From Pseudobacteriovorax antillogorgiicola (GTDB lineage Bacteria > Bdellovibrionota_B > Oligoflexia > Oligoflexales > RGVZ01), in the NCBI GenBank assembly GCA_945898195.1, contig CAMDHM010000004.1, positions 42,161 to 106,160 on the forward strand: a DNA stretch of 64,000 nucleotides, given 5' to 3'. The notes beneath the pieces were generated by a model. It made no database searches. It saw only the letters and a program-made list of their open reading frames with translations, and had not been told where the DNA came from. The position numbers and the translations under genes were made by a program. Of this stretch, positions 44,917 to 53,563 are shown piece after piece; positions within the stretch are counted from its first letter, which is position 1; the number at the start of each line of letters is the position of its first letter.

Positions 44917-45933
44917 GTGCATTCATTTTCTGACATTGCTGCGACGGGTTGGCCGGAAGACTGGTCTCAAGACTGGTATGTTTGCGATGGGGCTGGGGGG
45001 GTCGATGGACCACTGCCCGCTATTGAAATTTTTTCCCGTCCAAATCATGAGAGTGATCGGCGTCCGGGGGCCGAGGGAGCCCGTCGCTTTGTTTCGAGGC
45101 GCGGGTTTGCCCAATGGTACGATGCCGAAGATTTTGTGGGTTTATTTTGCGCAGCCACCAAGCTTTCAGCAGTTGCCACACAGGCAATGGAGGTGGCGCA
45201 TGATCAAGTCAGTGGGAAATGGGAAATCGAGCCCTCAGAGGCAATCGAGATTATGAAGTTTGAGGATCGCGAAGTTTTTTCTGTCGATGACGATATCTTG
45301 AACGCATTAGTGATGACGGGAGTTAATCCGTCGGTGCTTGCATCACCCGTTGCCGTTTCAGAATTGATGCCGGAGACGGCAACGGAAATTTCGCCGCGAA
45401 TTGAGTCAAGCATTTCTAAAGATCATCAACATCGAACCGGCAGGCCTCCGATCGAACCTCGACTTGCCTGGTTATCGCAGCGCGCTAAAGCGAGGCTCGG
45501 GGATTTACGCAACCCAGTGGTGCCGGCTTTTCTGACGATGATCACGTGCGGAGTCTATTACACGGGGTGGCTTCTCGGAGCGATGCGGGAAGTTGTCTGG
45601 CATCTGGATCACGATACAATCGTTAAGCGACACATCGCCAAACCATGGATGGCTTGGATTCCTGGCCTTCACATTAAGGCAACGTGGGATCTAGCCTGTC
45701 TGATTCGCACCATGGAAGAGCAGGATGGATACACTTCAACGCGACCGACAACGGCAGCCTTTCTATCCATTATCCCCCCGCTTGCATCCGTTTATCTACA
45801 ACACTCTCTGAATGATCATTGGCTGATTCACTGCCTTGATCCCCAAGGTTTGGGCGACGGCGCGCCGGAAATTAGTGGTTATTTTCCGATGCAAAATGAG
45901 CTGAAGACCACGTCGAGTACATCATCCGCGTAG
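44917..45933 (+). CDS. GYF-like / DUF4234-like membrane protein
   Basis: No firm family. The N-terminal 50 residues include WYVCDGAGGVDGPLPAIEIFSR, reminiscent of GYF_2 domains, and a second W/Y-rich segment RFVSRRGFAQWYD around residue 66. The middle (residues about 100-185) is acidic and likely disordered. The C-terminal part has two to three membrane helices with VVPAFLTMITCGVYYTGWLLGAMREV, close to DUF4234 pattern. Start GTG 44917 is eight bases after GAGAAG. It overlaps the 3' end of mnmE on the other strand by 55 bases. Confidence 0.65.
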   Translation: MHSFSDIAATGWPEDWSQDWYVCDGAGGVDGPLPAIEIFSRPNHESDRRPGAEGARRFVSRRGFAQWYDAEDFVGLFCAATKLSAVATQAMEVAHDQVSGKWEIEPSEAIEIMKFEDREVFSVDDDILNALVMTGVNPSVLASPVAVSELMPETATEISPRIESSISKDHQHRTGRPPIEPRLAWLSQRAKARLGDLRNPVVPAFLTMITCGVYYTGWLLGAMREVVWHLDHDTIVKRHIAKPWMAWIPGLHIKATWDLACLIRTMEEQDGYTSTRPTTAAFLSIIPPLASVYLQHSLNDHWLIHCLDPQGLGDGAPEISGYFPMQNELKTTSSTSSA

Positions 45934-47246
45934 ACTTCCCCTATTAAGAGTCCCAGCGCTTGGGCTGCCTCGCGCAATTCAAAGGCCAAAATTTCATCTT
46001 GATCGCCGGACGCTGGTTGCATGCGCTCCATGATGGTATCAAGGCGAGACCTTGCTCGCTCAACACACTCCAAATGGCGAGCATTGGTCAACCATGCGGC
46101 CTCATTCCTCAATGATCCTGTGCGTTGATCGACCTCATCGGCCAGGCGCTTGCGGAGCTGATCAAGTCCCTCTCCCGTGATGTTGGAGACGCCGATGGAT
46201 TCTGGGGGCAAGGTGTAAGCCTTCGCTAAATCTACCTTTGTCACAACCACGATTGGATCGGGCAGCGACTCTGATTTAATCCACGACAGGATCGCTGCCG
46301 TGTCTTGAACGGCATCTTCCATGGGGGTGACAAGGAGCAGGATGTCCGCCTGCCGCGCCAGGTCCTTGGCCCGTGCGACGCCAAGTTGTTCGACGAGGTC
46401 TGAGGTTTCGCGAAGGCCAGCCATGTCGATCAACCGAATGAGACGACCAGAGACCAGGCATTTTTCGTCCAAGTAGTCCCGGGTCGTACCAGGAATTGCG
46501 GACACGATGGCGCGATCATGCCCCAAAAGCGCATTCATGAGGGATGATTTGCCGGCATTGGGGGCGCCAACCAGGCAAACACGCAGTCCTTCCGCACTTA
46601 CGCGGCCGCTGGCATAGGTGGATGCCAAATGGGCGAGGGCTTTGCGCGCCGTCTCGATTCGGGTGGTAACGTGTTGCAGGGAAACTCCGGCCGTGTCCCC
46701 CTCGTCAGGAAAATCAATGCGAGCTTCAAGATAGGCTAGGGCTTCCAGAAGTTTTTTACGGAGCTCAAGGGTCGCATTTTTGAGATGGCCTTCGCTTAAT
46801 TGCTTTCCGGCGCGCCATTCTTGTTCGGTCTGAGCCTCGATAAGTTCACGCAGTCCCTCGGCCTCGGTCAGGTCCATTTTCCCATTGATGACGGCCCGCC
46901 TGGTGAACTCCCCGGGCTCGGCTGCGCGAAAACCACAAGCAAGGCAGGCTTTAAGGATTCTCTGAACAATGTAAGGCCCACCGTGGCACTGGATTTCGAC
47001 GATATTTTCGCCAGTGAACGAACGGGGCGCACGAAAGGCCAGAATTAAACAACGGTCAATGACTTCACTTGTCGCCGGATCTTTTACGTTGGCGATATAG
47101 GCATGGCGATCGCGCAGAGGAAACTTGCGACAGATGACGGCTGCAGCCCTGACGATGGCATCGATACCCGAAAGGCGGATTACCGCCACTCCGCCCGCGC
47201 CGGCAGGCGTGGACAGAGCGACGATGGAATCCGTAAGGACCTTCAT
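45879..47246 (-). CDS. mnmE: tRNA uridine-5-carboxymethylaminomethyl modification GTPase MnmE
   Basis: GTPase that with MnmG modifies U34 in tRNA. N-terminal TrmE domain (IVALSTPAGAGGVAVIRLSG), helical middle, and a G domain with P-loop GAPNAGKSS, G2/G3 region IPGTTRDYL, DMAG and TKVD. The C-terminus ends in the diagnostic CIGK, essential cysteine for catalysis. Length 455 is standard. Last gene of the rpmH-rnpA-yidD-yidC-jag-mnmE cluster; MnmG is not in the window. Confidence 0.97.
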   Translation of the reverse strand: MKVLTDSIVALSTPAGAGGVAVIRLSGIDAIVRAAAVICRKFPLRDRHAYIANVKDPATSEVIDRCLILAFRAPRSFTGENIVEIQCHGGPYIVQRILKACLACGFRAAEPGEFTRRAVINGKMDLTEAEGLRELIEAQTEQEWRAGKQLSEGHLKNATLELRKKLLEALAYLEARIDFPDEGDTAGVSLQHVTTRIETARKALAHLASTYASGRVSAEGLRVCLVGAPNAGKSSLMNALLGHDRAIVSAIPGTTRDYLDEKCLVSGRLIRLIDMAGLRETSDLVEQLGVARAKDLARQADILLLVTPMEDAVQDTAAILSWIKSESLPDPIVVVTKVDLAKAYTLPPESIGVSNITGEGLDQLRKRLADEVDQRTGSLRNEAAWLTNARHLECVERARSRLDTIMERMQPASGDQDEILAFELREAAQALGLLIGEVYADDVLDVVFSSFCIGK

Positions 47247-47269
47247 GGGATGTTCCCAGGGTAAATACT

Positions 47270-48349
47270 TTAGCGGTCTAAATTTTCGCCGGAATCAGAA
47301 GCGTCATTGTCTGATGTGCGCTTGTCGCGCGCCGGAAGGATCATCAACTTACGGTTTGGCCCAGAGCCGATGGACTTGGTAAAGACCCGGTCGTCACCTT
47401 CAAGGGTGGTGTGAATGATCTTGCGGTCGTAGGAACTCTGGTAGTTGAGAACCATTGGACGCTGGGATTCGACGACCTTCTCAGACATTTCCTTGGCGAC
47501 GTTGGTCAATTCTTCTTCGCGGCCACGGCGGCTGTTGCCGGCATCGATAAACACCCGAAACGGAAGTTCTTGTTTGAGGTGGCGCGGTTTTTTCCGCAGG
47601 AGATGCTCGAGTGATTCGGCCAGTTTGGTATTCTCAACCATGATGGCCACAATTTCTTCGTCCTGAATATCCATGCGAAGGCGGTCACCCTGAAGGGTCG
47701 CCTTAACTTCGATGTCTTTGCCGGCGATGCGCGAGCAAATATCGGCACAGAAGAGGCGAAGCTCTTCCATCACACTTTCAAGTTGGGCTGGCTCAAGTGG
47801 CACAGCTGGCTCACGCGGTTCACGTGGCTCGCGCGAAGGGCGCGGCTCACGGGACGGACGCGGTTCGCGTGGCTCGCGCGAAGGGCGTGGATCAGAACGG
47901 TTTCCCCGTTCTCCGCCGCGTCCACCTCGTGCGGCGTCTTCATCCCGAGCACCGGCCTGAAACGAAGCCCCCGCCCGGTCGCCAGAGGCGATGTTGCGGT
48001 CGTTGCCCTCTTCGCCACGTCCACGACCGCGGTTTCGTCCGCCGCGTCCACCATCACGATTATCTGGACGGGGGGTGCCGCGACCGTCGTTACGGCCGTC
48101 ACGCGGAGCATTCCTTGGACCCTCGTTGCGGCCATGACGACGTCCGTCACCGCGACCTCCTGGGCTTCTGACCCATGCCGAGATCTCTACTTTTCCGAAT
48201 CCAAAGAGCTTTAAAATGCCGCCTTTGGATTCTTTTACCACTTCGTAGCCAACTTGATTTTGGTCCACACCAAGGGCTACAGCTGCCTTGACGATGGCAA
48301 GATCAAGGGTCTTGCCCGAGGTCGATACCTTTTGTTTGTTCGAATTCAT
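47270..48349 (-). CDS. jag: Jag-family RNA-binding protein with long Arg/Gly-rich linker
   Basis: RNA-binding protein found beside yidC. Jag-N domain at residues about 5-60 (TLDLAIVKAAVALGVDQNQVGYEVV), then a very basic disordered linker (residues about 65-185) with GRGGRNRGRGRGEE and repeated SREPRP units, then a KH-like domain (EVKATLQGDRLRMDI) and R3H (RPMVLNYQSSYDRKIIHTTL). Typical Jag is 200-260 residues; this one is 359 because of the linker. ATG 48349 follows GGAGGAA. Position between yidC and mnmE is conserved across many bacteria. Confidence 0.9.
   Translation of the reverse strand: MNSNKQKVSTSGKTLDLAIVKAAVALGVDQNQVGYEVVKESKGGILKLFGFGKVEISAWVRSPGGRGDGRRHGRNEGPRNAPRDGRNDGRGTPRPDNRDGGRGGRNRGRGRGEEGNDRNIASGDRAGASFQAGARDEDAARGGRGGERGNRSDPRPSREPREPRPSREPRPSREPREPREPAVPLEPAQLESVMEELRLFCADICSRIAGKDIEVKATLQGDRLRMDIQDEEIVAIMVENTKLAESLEHLLRKKPRHLKQELPFRVFIDAGNSRRGREEELTNVAKEMSEKVVESQRPMVLNYQSSYDRKIIHTTLEGDDRVFTKSIGSGPNRKLMILPARDKRTSDNDASDSGENLDR
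47814..47887. repeat. 45-bp-period repeat in the Jag linker
   Basis: Two nearly identical 29-base blocks, 47814-47842 and 47859-47887, differ by one base and lie 45 bases (15 codons) apart. On the minus strand they encode SREPRPSREP-type units at residues about 154-179. Confidence 0.7.
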
Positions 48350-48413
48350 TTCCTGTCAATTCCTCCGGTTGAGTGTGATCCAGCCAACGGTGACCTTTTT
48401 GGCCACTTGCCGT

Positions 48414-50141
48414 TCACGCCATGTCGCGCGTCAGTTTGCGATTCAGCCATTGTTGTTGCGCGATAGACATGAAGGTGTTGGCCAGCATGTACAAGACCAT
48501 TCCTGCGGGAAGGGTCAGCATCATTACGGTAAAGATGAGCGGCATTGCCAACATGACTTTTTCCTGAGTCTTGTCGACGCCGGCCATCGGGGTTAGCTTC
48601 TGCTGCAAAAACATTCCGACGCCAAGAAGCAGTGGCGTGACGAAATATGGATCTGCAACAGATAGATCTTGAATCCATCCAAAGAACGGTGCGTGCCGCA
48701 GTTCAATGGCGGATGAAAGCACACGGTAGAAGGCAAGGAAGACAGGGATCTGCGGCAGGATCGGCAAGCAGCCTTGCATGGGATTTAGTTTATGCGCCGC
48801 CATAAAACGCATGACTTCTTGCTGCTGGGTGCGAGCGTCGTCCTTGTAACGTTCGCGGAGGCGTTGCATTTCTGGATTAAATTTTTTCATCTTATGAGCC
48901 GATGAAGCAGCTTTTTTAGTCAACGGGTAAAATAAAACCTTCAGCAAGACGGTCAGCAAAATGATCGCAAGTCCAAAGTTTTTAAGAACGCTCTCGAAGC
49001 CTTTAATTGCCAGCAACAAAGGTTCAGCCAACACGTCAAACCAGCCTCGATCGAGTGTGTCGACGAGGTATAGGCTACGTTTTTTCAATAACTCGGAAAC
49101 CTTTGGTCCGATGTAGGCGCCCAGGCTCATCGTGACTTTGGCACCAGCATTCACCGCGCCAAAATCTTGATGCACGAGCATAGCAACAGGACAGTGCGTT
49201 TTAGATGCGGGTTGCGTGCCTCCAACCCAGGATTTGAGGCTTGTTTTGGTATTTTCCGGAACAAACGCAGCCAAGAAATAGTGTCGATCAAATCCGACAA
49301 AACGAACATCCTGATTGGTCGTGTTTAGTTCTTTGGAGCCTTCGTCTTCACAAAATTTCTCGGTGAAAATGAAATGATCGGAGTCTTTGACGTTGGCCAC
49401 AATGCGCGGCTTTTCGGTGGGACTGCCTGGCAAGATGCTGCTTGATCCGCTCACCGATGTTGAAATGGTTTGGGATAGCAGAATTCCGCCGTGCAGACCT
49501 TGCGGTTGGTTGGATGTATTGGTGAAATGGACGTTAGCAGTGAGGTTGTAGCTATCGGCCTTCGGCTCAAAGGATTGTTCGATCAGCCACGGCCCTTCCT
49601 GACGGCTGAAGGTAACGGTGTTGTCGTTGCGCTTAGCCGAAAAAACACCGGTTTGAATGGCGGAACCAGCGGCCGAGGGTTGGTCCCCGATTAGACCTTG
49701 GATGACCAATGGGCTATCTAAGACCTCGACAGGCTGAGCACCTTCGCCGATCCGGTCTTTGAATTTTTTAATCTGTACCGAAGTGATCGCAGACTGGTTT
49801 TGATTCAGTTGGACCACAAAGTCATCAGACTCAAAAACGAGTTTCGCCGGGTCGAGTGCTGGAATCGTTGAAACCACGGCGGGGGTGGCAGTGTTTGCAG
49901 GTAGACTGCCGTGAGGCGCGTTTGCGCCCGTTGGAGAAGTGGTCGTTGCGGCAGAATTGGCCACGCTTGCGTCTGGGGCGACAGTTTCCTGCGCCGTCTC
50001 GCGTGGCTTCATATAATCCGGGTACTTGCGCTTCAGGTACTCGGTGTAACCTGCATAAAGCGCAACACAAACGACGATCGCCAGGATCGAACGGGTGCGG
50101 TCGGTTTCTTTAGTTGGATCATCAGGCAGCATTGGGTTCAT
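48414..50141 (-). CDS. yidC: Membrane protein insertase YidC
   Basis: Inner-membrane insertase. An N-terminal membrane helix (residues about 17-33), a Pro/Thr/Ala-rich linker, a beta-rich periplasmic domain (about 85-340) and a C-terminal five-helix insertase core (about 365-575) with VLFYPLTKKAASSAHKMKKF and LPILPQIPVFLAFYRVLS. The catalytic-region Arg is present in the core. Length 575 fits proteobacterial YidC. It overlaps yidD by four bases (ATGA). Confidence 0.97.
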   Translation of the reverse strand: MNPMLPDDPTKETDRTRSILAIVVCVALYAGYTEYLKRKYPDYMKPRETAQETVAPDASVANSAATTTSPTGANAPHGSLPANTATPAVVSTIPALDPAKLVFESDDFVVQLNQNQSAITSVQIKKFKDRIGEGAQPVEVLDSPLVIQGLIGDQPSAAGSAIQTGVFSAKRNDNTVTFSRQEGPWLIEQSFEPKADSYNLTANVHFTNTSNQPQGLHGGILLSQTISTSVSGSSSILPGSPTEKPRIVANVKDSDHFIFTEKFCEDEGSKELNTTNQDVRFVGFDRHYFLAAFVPENTKTSLKSWVGGTQPASKTHCPVAMLVHQDFGAVNAGAKVTMSLGAYIGPKVSELLKKRSLYLVDTLDRGWFDVLAEPLLLAIKGFESVLKNFGLAIILLTVLLKVLFYPLTKKAASSAHKMKKFNPEMQRLRERYKDDARTQQQEVMRFMAAHKLNPMQGCLPILPQIPVFLAFYRVLSSAIELRHAPFFGWIQDLSVADPYFVTPLLLGVGMFLQQKLTPMAGVDKTQEKVMLAMPLIFTVMMLTLPAGMVLYMLANTFMSIAQQQWLNRKLTRDMA

Positions 50142-50359
50142 GGCAGGTCAACTCCCCCTGGGTTCCAGGGATGGCAGCGCATCATTCGTCCGGACGTTTT
50201 GGACACAGCAATGTAGAGCGGATATTTTTCGAGGCATTCACTGGCATATTCGGAACAGGATGGAAAAAAACGGCAGCGTGGGCCAAGCACCGGCGAGACA
50301 AACTGCTTATAGATTTTCAGCGAAGATTTCAGGGCTAACTTAATCGGTTGCGTTATCAC
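50138..50359 (-). CDS. yidD: Membrane protein insertion efficiency factor YidD
   Basis: Small 73-residue protein that aids membrane insertion. The family signature PRCRFFPSCSEYA and ending HPWNPGGVD are clear; the three cysteines and amphipathic N-terminal helix match. Starts with GTG at 50359, which overlaps the rnpA stop by four bases, and its own stop overlaps yidC. The tight overlap chain confirms one operon. Confidence 0.95.
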   Translation of the reverse strand: MITQPIKLALKSSLKIYKQFVSPVLGPRCRFFPSCSEYASECLEKYPLYIAVSKTSGRMMRCHPWNPGGVDLP

Positions 50360-50736
50360 TTCGAGGCTCCCGGGAAGTGCCTGCTATGCAGTTTCTTCAA
50401 GGCAAAGCCCAGGTCTTTGTTCAAATCCACAAAATCTGCGTTAGCTGCAGCTGGCCTTGCAATGACCACCAGATCAAGACCGTGTCCTTCGGCATTGCGG
50501 AAGGATTCACGAAGCACTCTTTTGACCCGGTTACGCACAACGGAATTGCCCACCTTTTTTGAGACCACTAGACCAATGCGGTCCAGAGCGGGGGCGGAAT
50601 CCGTTGCAGGCGTTTTTGCAGCAATCACGACTAGCAGCGAGGACACGACCTTAGAACCCTGATCGAACGTGCGATCAAAGTCGGTCTTGTTCAGCAAGCG
50701 CCGCGTTTTGGGAAATGAACTAGCCTGGAGCGACAA
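50356..50736 (-). CDS. rnpA: Ribonuclease P protein component
   Basis: Protein subunit of RNase P for 5' maturation of tRNA. VSKKVGNSVVRNRVKRVLRESFR is the diagnostic RNR motif (about residues 52-75). Length 126 is normal. The start is TTG 50736, three bases after the rpmH stop; no ATG or GTG lies nearer. It overlaps yidD by four bases. Confidence 0.95.
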   Translation of the reverse strand: MSLQASSFPKTRRLLNKTDFDRTFDQGSKVVSSLLVVIAAKTPATDSAPALDRIGLVVSKKVGNSVVRNRVKRVLRESFRNAEGHGLDLVVIARPAAANADFVDLNKDLGFALKKLHSRHFPGASK

Positions 50737-50739
50737 AAA

Positions 50740-50889
50740 TTACTTCTTGTAGGCCGTCACAGCGATCCGCTTACGACCCTTTGCGCGGCGCGAGCGAAGG
50801 ACGTTGCGACCACCTGGGCTTTCCATGCGTGCGCGGAAGCCGTGGGTTCTCAGACGACGAGTGTTGTGCGGTTGATAAGTACGTTTCAT
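50740..50889 (-). CDS. rpmH: 50S ribosomal protein L34
   Basis: Read directly from the sequence: 49 residues beginning [18 protein letters not shown], with [20 protein letters not shown] and ending TAYKK before TAA. All are L34 hallmarks. Start ATG 50889. It heads the rpmH-rnpA-yidD-yidC-jag-mnmE cluster. The gene is too short for ordinary open-frame listings. Confidence 0.97.
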   Translation of the reverse strand: MKRTYQPHNTRRLRTHGFRARMESPGGRNVLRSRRAKGRKRIAVTAYKK

Positions 50890-51047
50890 GAAACTCTCAA
50901 TTTTCTACTATGAATTCAGTAGGTTCCGTTTAGACGGTTCCTGCTCCTCGGATAAAGTCATGTCTTGTTATCAAACTGATCGGACGTGCGCAACCATCCA
51001 ATTTAGAGTGTGATTTATATAAAAGTTGTTATTTTAATGAAATAGTA

Positions 51048-51079
51048 TTAAAAAGCAGTCGAAATTGATGACTTTTTAA
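51048..51079. promoter_or_regulatory. Inverted repeat in the rpmH upstream region
   Basis: TTAAAAAG at 51048-51055 and CTTTTTAA at 51072-51079, 16 bases apart, lie in the AT-rich gap between divergent rpmH and the next gene. Could be an operator or part of an AT-rich promoter; no DnaA box consensus (TTATNCACA) is seen, so no origin is called here. Confidence 0.35.
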
Positions 51080-51101
51080 TCATTGTTTTGAGCCAGCGGG
51101 G

Positions 51102-52352
51102 TTGCTCCTTTTGCTTCTTTTTTTTGCCCGACTGACCATCTTAGCCTACTGCCTTTGGCTGGCCACGCCGACTTTGGCAGATGAACTGCCACTGACCCGC
51201 TGGCAAATTCTGCCTTTGACCGAACTTTTCTACTCTGCCAGTGGCACAGACCATGTGGTTACTGCTGCCTTTGATTTACCCTGCGGCGCGACCCCGCTTG
51301 GTGCCGTGTTGATCGATCGTGGGCAGAAACCAGCCCAAAAATTGCAGGTTGCCGCCATGGTGACGCGCCCTATTGTCGCTTGCGCCCGTTTGCCTGAGCG
51401 CCGCTACTTTAAAATGCCGTTTGTGGATTCGACGGCCTACAAGGTTATCGAGCCCCTGCGGGGTGACCTGGATGGGATCCGCGTCGTCGAACTCAACACC
51501 ACGTCGCTTCAACCGGAATCTATAGGCTCGGGGATCGCGCCTGAGCTTAAAGTGGAAGTTCCCTGCGGCGTCATGCCGGTGGGAATGCTGGTCACGCCAG
51601 ATTTAGAGGGCCAGCACCCGCACTCCAAACCGAAGAAGCCGATAAGTCCGATGAGATTTCAGCTTGCCGCCATTGGTTTTAGGCTACCGCCTCGCCAGGT
51701 GATGGCCTCCTGCGAGAATTCGGGGCGGGGCAATACCACGCCAGGGGCGATTCGAACCGGTGGCCTTGCCAATGCAGGACACTACCGCGTGATGCCGCGT
51801 CGGGTTTCCGATCTGCGCAAGCTTGGCGTGCTTCAACTGCGCGGAATCGATCGTCTGGATTTAAATACGCGCCGCGTCCATTTTCAACATCGGTGCTACG
51901 AGGTTCCGGTCGGGATTGCCGTGGTGCCACGCCGTGGCGGTCAGGCTCTGGCTGTTGCCGTTGCCAGTTACATTAATGCTCCATGCCTGGCACGCCAGGC
52001 CAACATTGCCGACGCCCCATTGAAGGTAGATTCACTCCCCCTGGAATTCGCCGCCGGAAGGTCCCCTGGGTTGGATGCCAAGGCGCTGCGCAATTCCCAT
52101 GTGCTGACAACGATGGAGCTCAAGCAGTTTCAGTTTGGCCAGCTATTACTTGCGCCCGGCACGCGCGGGGATGCCTCGGGCGTGGTCGTGGCGACCCTAA
52201 AGCGTGGGTGGTTTCCGTTCGCTGTGCGCAGTGCCTCCAATGGCGGACGGTTTGCCCTGCATCGCACGGGGATCAATGCCGAACCTTCCCTGGATGCGAA
52301 GTATGCGTCAGGAAGTCGGCCCCTGCGCTTGCAGATCACTTCAGCGCTGTGA
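51102..52352 (+). CDS. Secreted protein with three two-cysteine modules, unrecognised
   Basis: Unrecognised. A hydrophobic N-terminus (residues 1-26) ends TLADE, consistent with a signal peptide. Three diverged copies of a beta-rich module follow, each with a P-x-G motif after the first cysteine and a second cysteine 30-50 residues later: Cys61/Cys94 (PCGATPLGAV, VACAR), Cys155/Cys204 (PCGVMPVGML, ASCEN) and Cys265/Cys295 (HRCYEVPVGI, APCLAR). The cysteine pairs probably form disulfides in the envelope. Start is TTG 51102, without a good ribosome site, and is uncertain. It lies between rpmH (divergent) and alr (14 bases downstream). Confidence 0.7.
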   Translation: MLLLLLFFARLTILAYCLWLATPTLADELPLTRWQILPLTELFYSASGTDHVVTAAFDLPCGATPLGAVLIDRGQKPAQKLQVAAMVTRPIVACARLPERRYFKMPFVDSTAYKVIEPLRGDLDGIRVVELNTTSLQPESIGSGIAPELKVEVPCGVMPVGMLVTPDLEGQHPHSKPKKPISPMRFQLAAIGFRLPPRQVMASCENSGRGNTTPGAIRTGGLANAGHYRVMPRRVSDLRKLGVLQLRGIDRLDLNTRRVHFQHRCYEVPVGIAVVPRRGGQALAVAVASYINAPCLARQANIADAPLKVDSLPLEFAAGRSPGLDAKALRNSHVLTTMELKQFQFGQLLLAPGTRGDASGVVVATLKRGWFPFAVRSASNGGRFALHRTGINAEPSLDAKYASGSRPLRLQITSAL

Positions 52353-52366
52353 CAAGATGACAGGCA

Positions 52367-53482
52367 ATGCTCAGCGAAATTACCATTCATGCGGAAGCCC
52401 TTCGGCGCAACTACAGCTTTTTCGAAAGCCGTGTTGGGCGCGAACGTCTGGCCGCCGTCGTCAAATCAAATGCCTACGGGCATGGCTTGCGGCAAGTCTA
52501 TGAAGTTCTTGCGCCACTTAATCCGGCCTGGCTTTGTGTCAACTACCTTGTCGAAGCCATGGAACTCCGCACCCTCGGTTTTAAAGGACGGATCCTCGTC
52601 TGTGGTCCGTTTACGCCAGAACAGATTTCCGCCGCAGTCCAAGCCGAAGCCGATGTCTTCATCGGCACGCCGGAGGCATTGGCGGCGGTGCTCGCATCGC
52701 CGGCGCCAGTCCGCATGCACCTTGAGTTCGACACCGGTATGTCGCGCCAGGGCTTTGCACCATCAAAAGCCGCAGAAATCGCCGACCAGGTTTCAAGGCG
52801 GCCTGAGGTTGTCGCTGGCGTCTGCACCCACTTTGCAAACGTGGAAGATGTCCTGGAACATAATTATGCCACGCGGCAATTGCAAAAATTCGAGCAGGCG
52901 CGTCTTGCCTTTGTGGCGCGTGGATTAAAGCCTCTTTTTCATACGGCATCCAGTGCGTCGACTTTAATTTTGCCGGAAAGCGTGATGGATTTGCATCGCG
53001 TCGGCATAAGCCTTTACGGGCAGTGGCCGTCCCAGGCAACGCGACTTAGCTTTTTAAATGAATCGGGTGACGTTGATGGTCTGGAGCCGGTTTTGTCATG
53101 GCGCGCACCACTGACATCTGTGATTGAAATCGAGGCCGGACAGTATGTCGGTTACGGCTGCACTTTTAGGGCGTCGCGCAAAATGCGAATTGCCGTGATT
53201 CCCGTCGGCTATTACGAAGGTTTTCCTCGCGCGACGAGTGGTAGTTCGGCTTATGCCCTCGTTCAAGGTGCCAGGTGTCAAATCGTAGGTCGCGTGTGCA
53301 TGAATATGATGATGCTCGATGTCACCGAGGTCCCAACGGCAAAGGTTGGCGACATGGCCGTCTTGATTGGTAAGGATGGGGCAGAGTATCTCTCCGCCGG
53401 AGAGGTCGCCGGCTGGGCCGACACAATCCATTACGAACTTTTAGCCCGATTGAATCCAGATATTCCACGCAAGGTCGTGTGA
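52367..53482 (+). CDS. alr: Alanine racemase
   Basis: PLP enzyme making D-alanine for peptidoglycan. PLP lysine Lys33 lies in VVKSNAYGHG; the second catalytic residue Tyr263 is in YVGYGCTF. TALLEP-like and CMNMMMLDV segments fit the barrel and C-terminal domain. Length 371 is normal. It starts 14 bases after the preceding secreted protein and ends at a pair of hairpins. Confidence 0.96.
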   Translation: MLSEITIHAEALRRNYSFFESRVGRERLAAVVKSNAYGHGLRQVYEVLAPLNPAWLCVNYLVEAMELRTLGFKGRILVCGPFTPEQISAAVQAEADVFIGTPEALAAVLASPAPVRMHLEFDTGMSRQGFAPSKAAEIADQVSRRPEVVAGVCTHFANVEDVLEHNYATRQLQKFEQARLAFVARGLKPLFHTASSASTLILPESVMDLHRVGISLYGQWPSQATRLSFLNESGDVDGLEPVLSWRAPLTSVIEIEAGQYVGYGCTFRASRKMRIAVIPVGYYEGFPRATSGSSAYALVQGARCQIVGRVCMNMMMLDVTEVPTAKVGDMAVLIGKDGAEYLSAGEVAGWADTIHYELLARLNPDIPRKVV

Positions 53483-53484
53483 TA

Positions 53485-53540
53485 AAGGCCCATGGATTCC
53501 CCGACGGGCCTTGATCTCGGTCGATTTTTATCGACGTTTT
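53485..53540 (+). terminator. Two-hairpin terminator after alr
   Basis: AAGGCCC/GGGCCTT (53485-53491, 53506-53512) followed by GTCGAT/ATCGAC (53520-53525, 53530-53535) with a TTTT loop and TTTT after the second stem. It ends the alr transcript. Confidence 0.65.
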
Positions 53541-53563
53541 CTTGACTGGATTTTTCGACTTCT

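Noticed and set aside
47783..48214. Plus-strand frames with Arg/Trp-rich repeats
   Set aside because: Antisense shadow of the GC-rich jag linker.
50890..51101. Replication origin beside rpmH
   Set aside because: No DnaA boxes matching TTATNCACA and no dnaA gene nearby.
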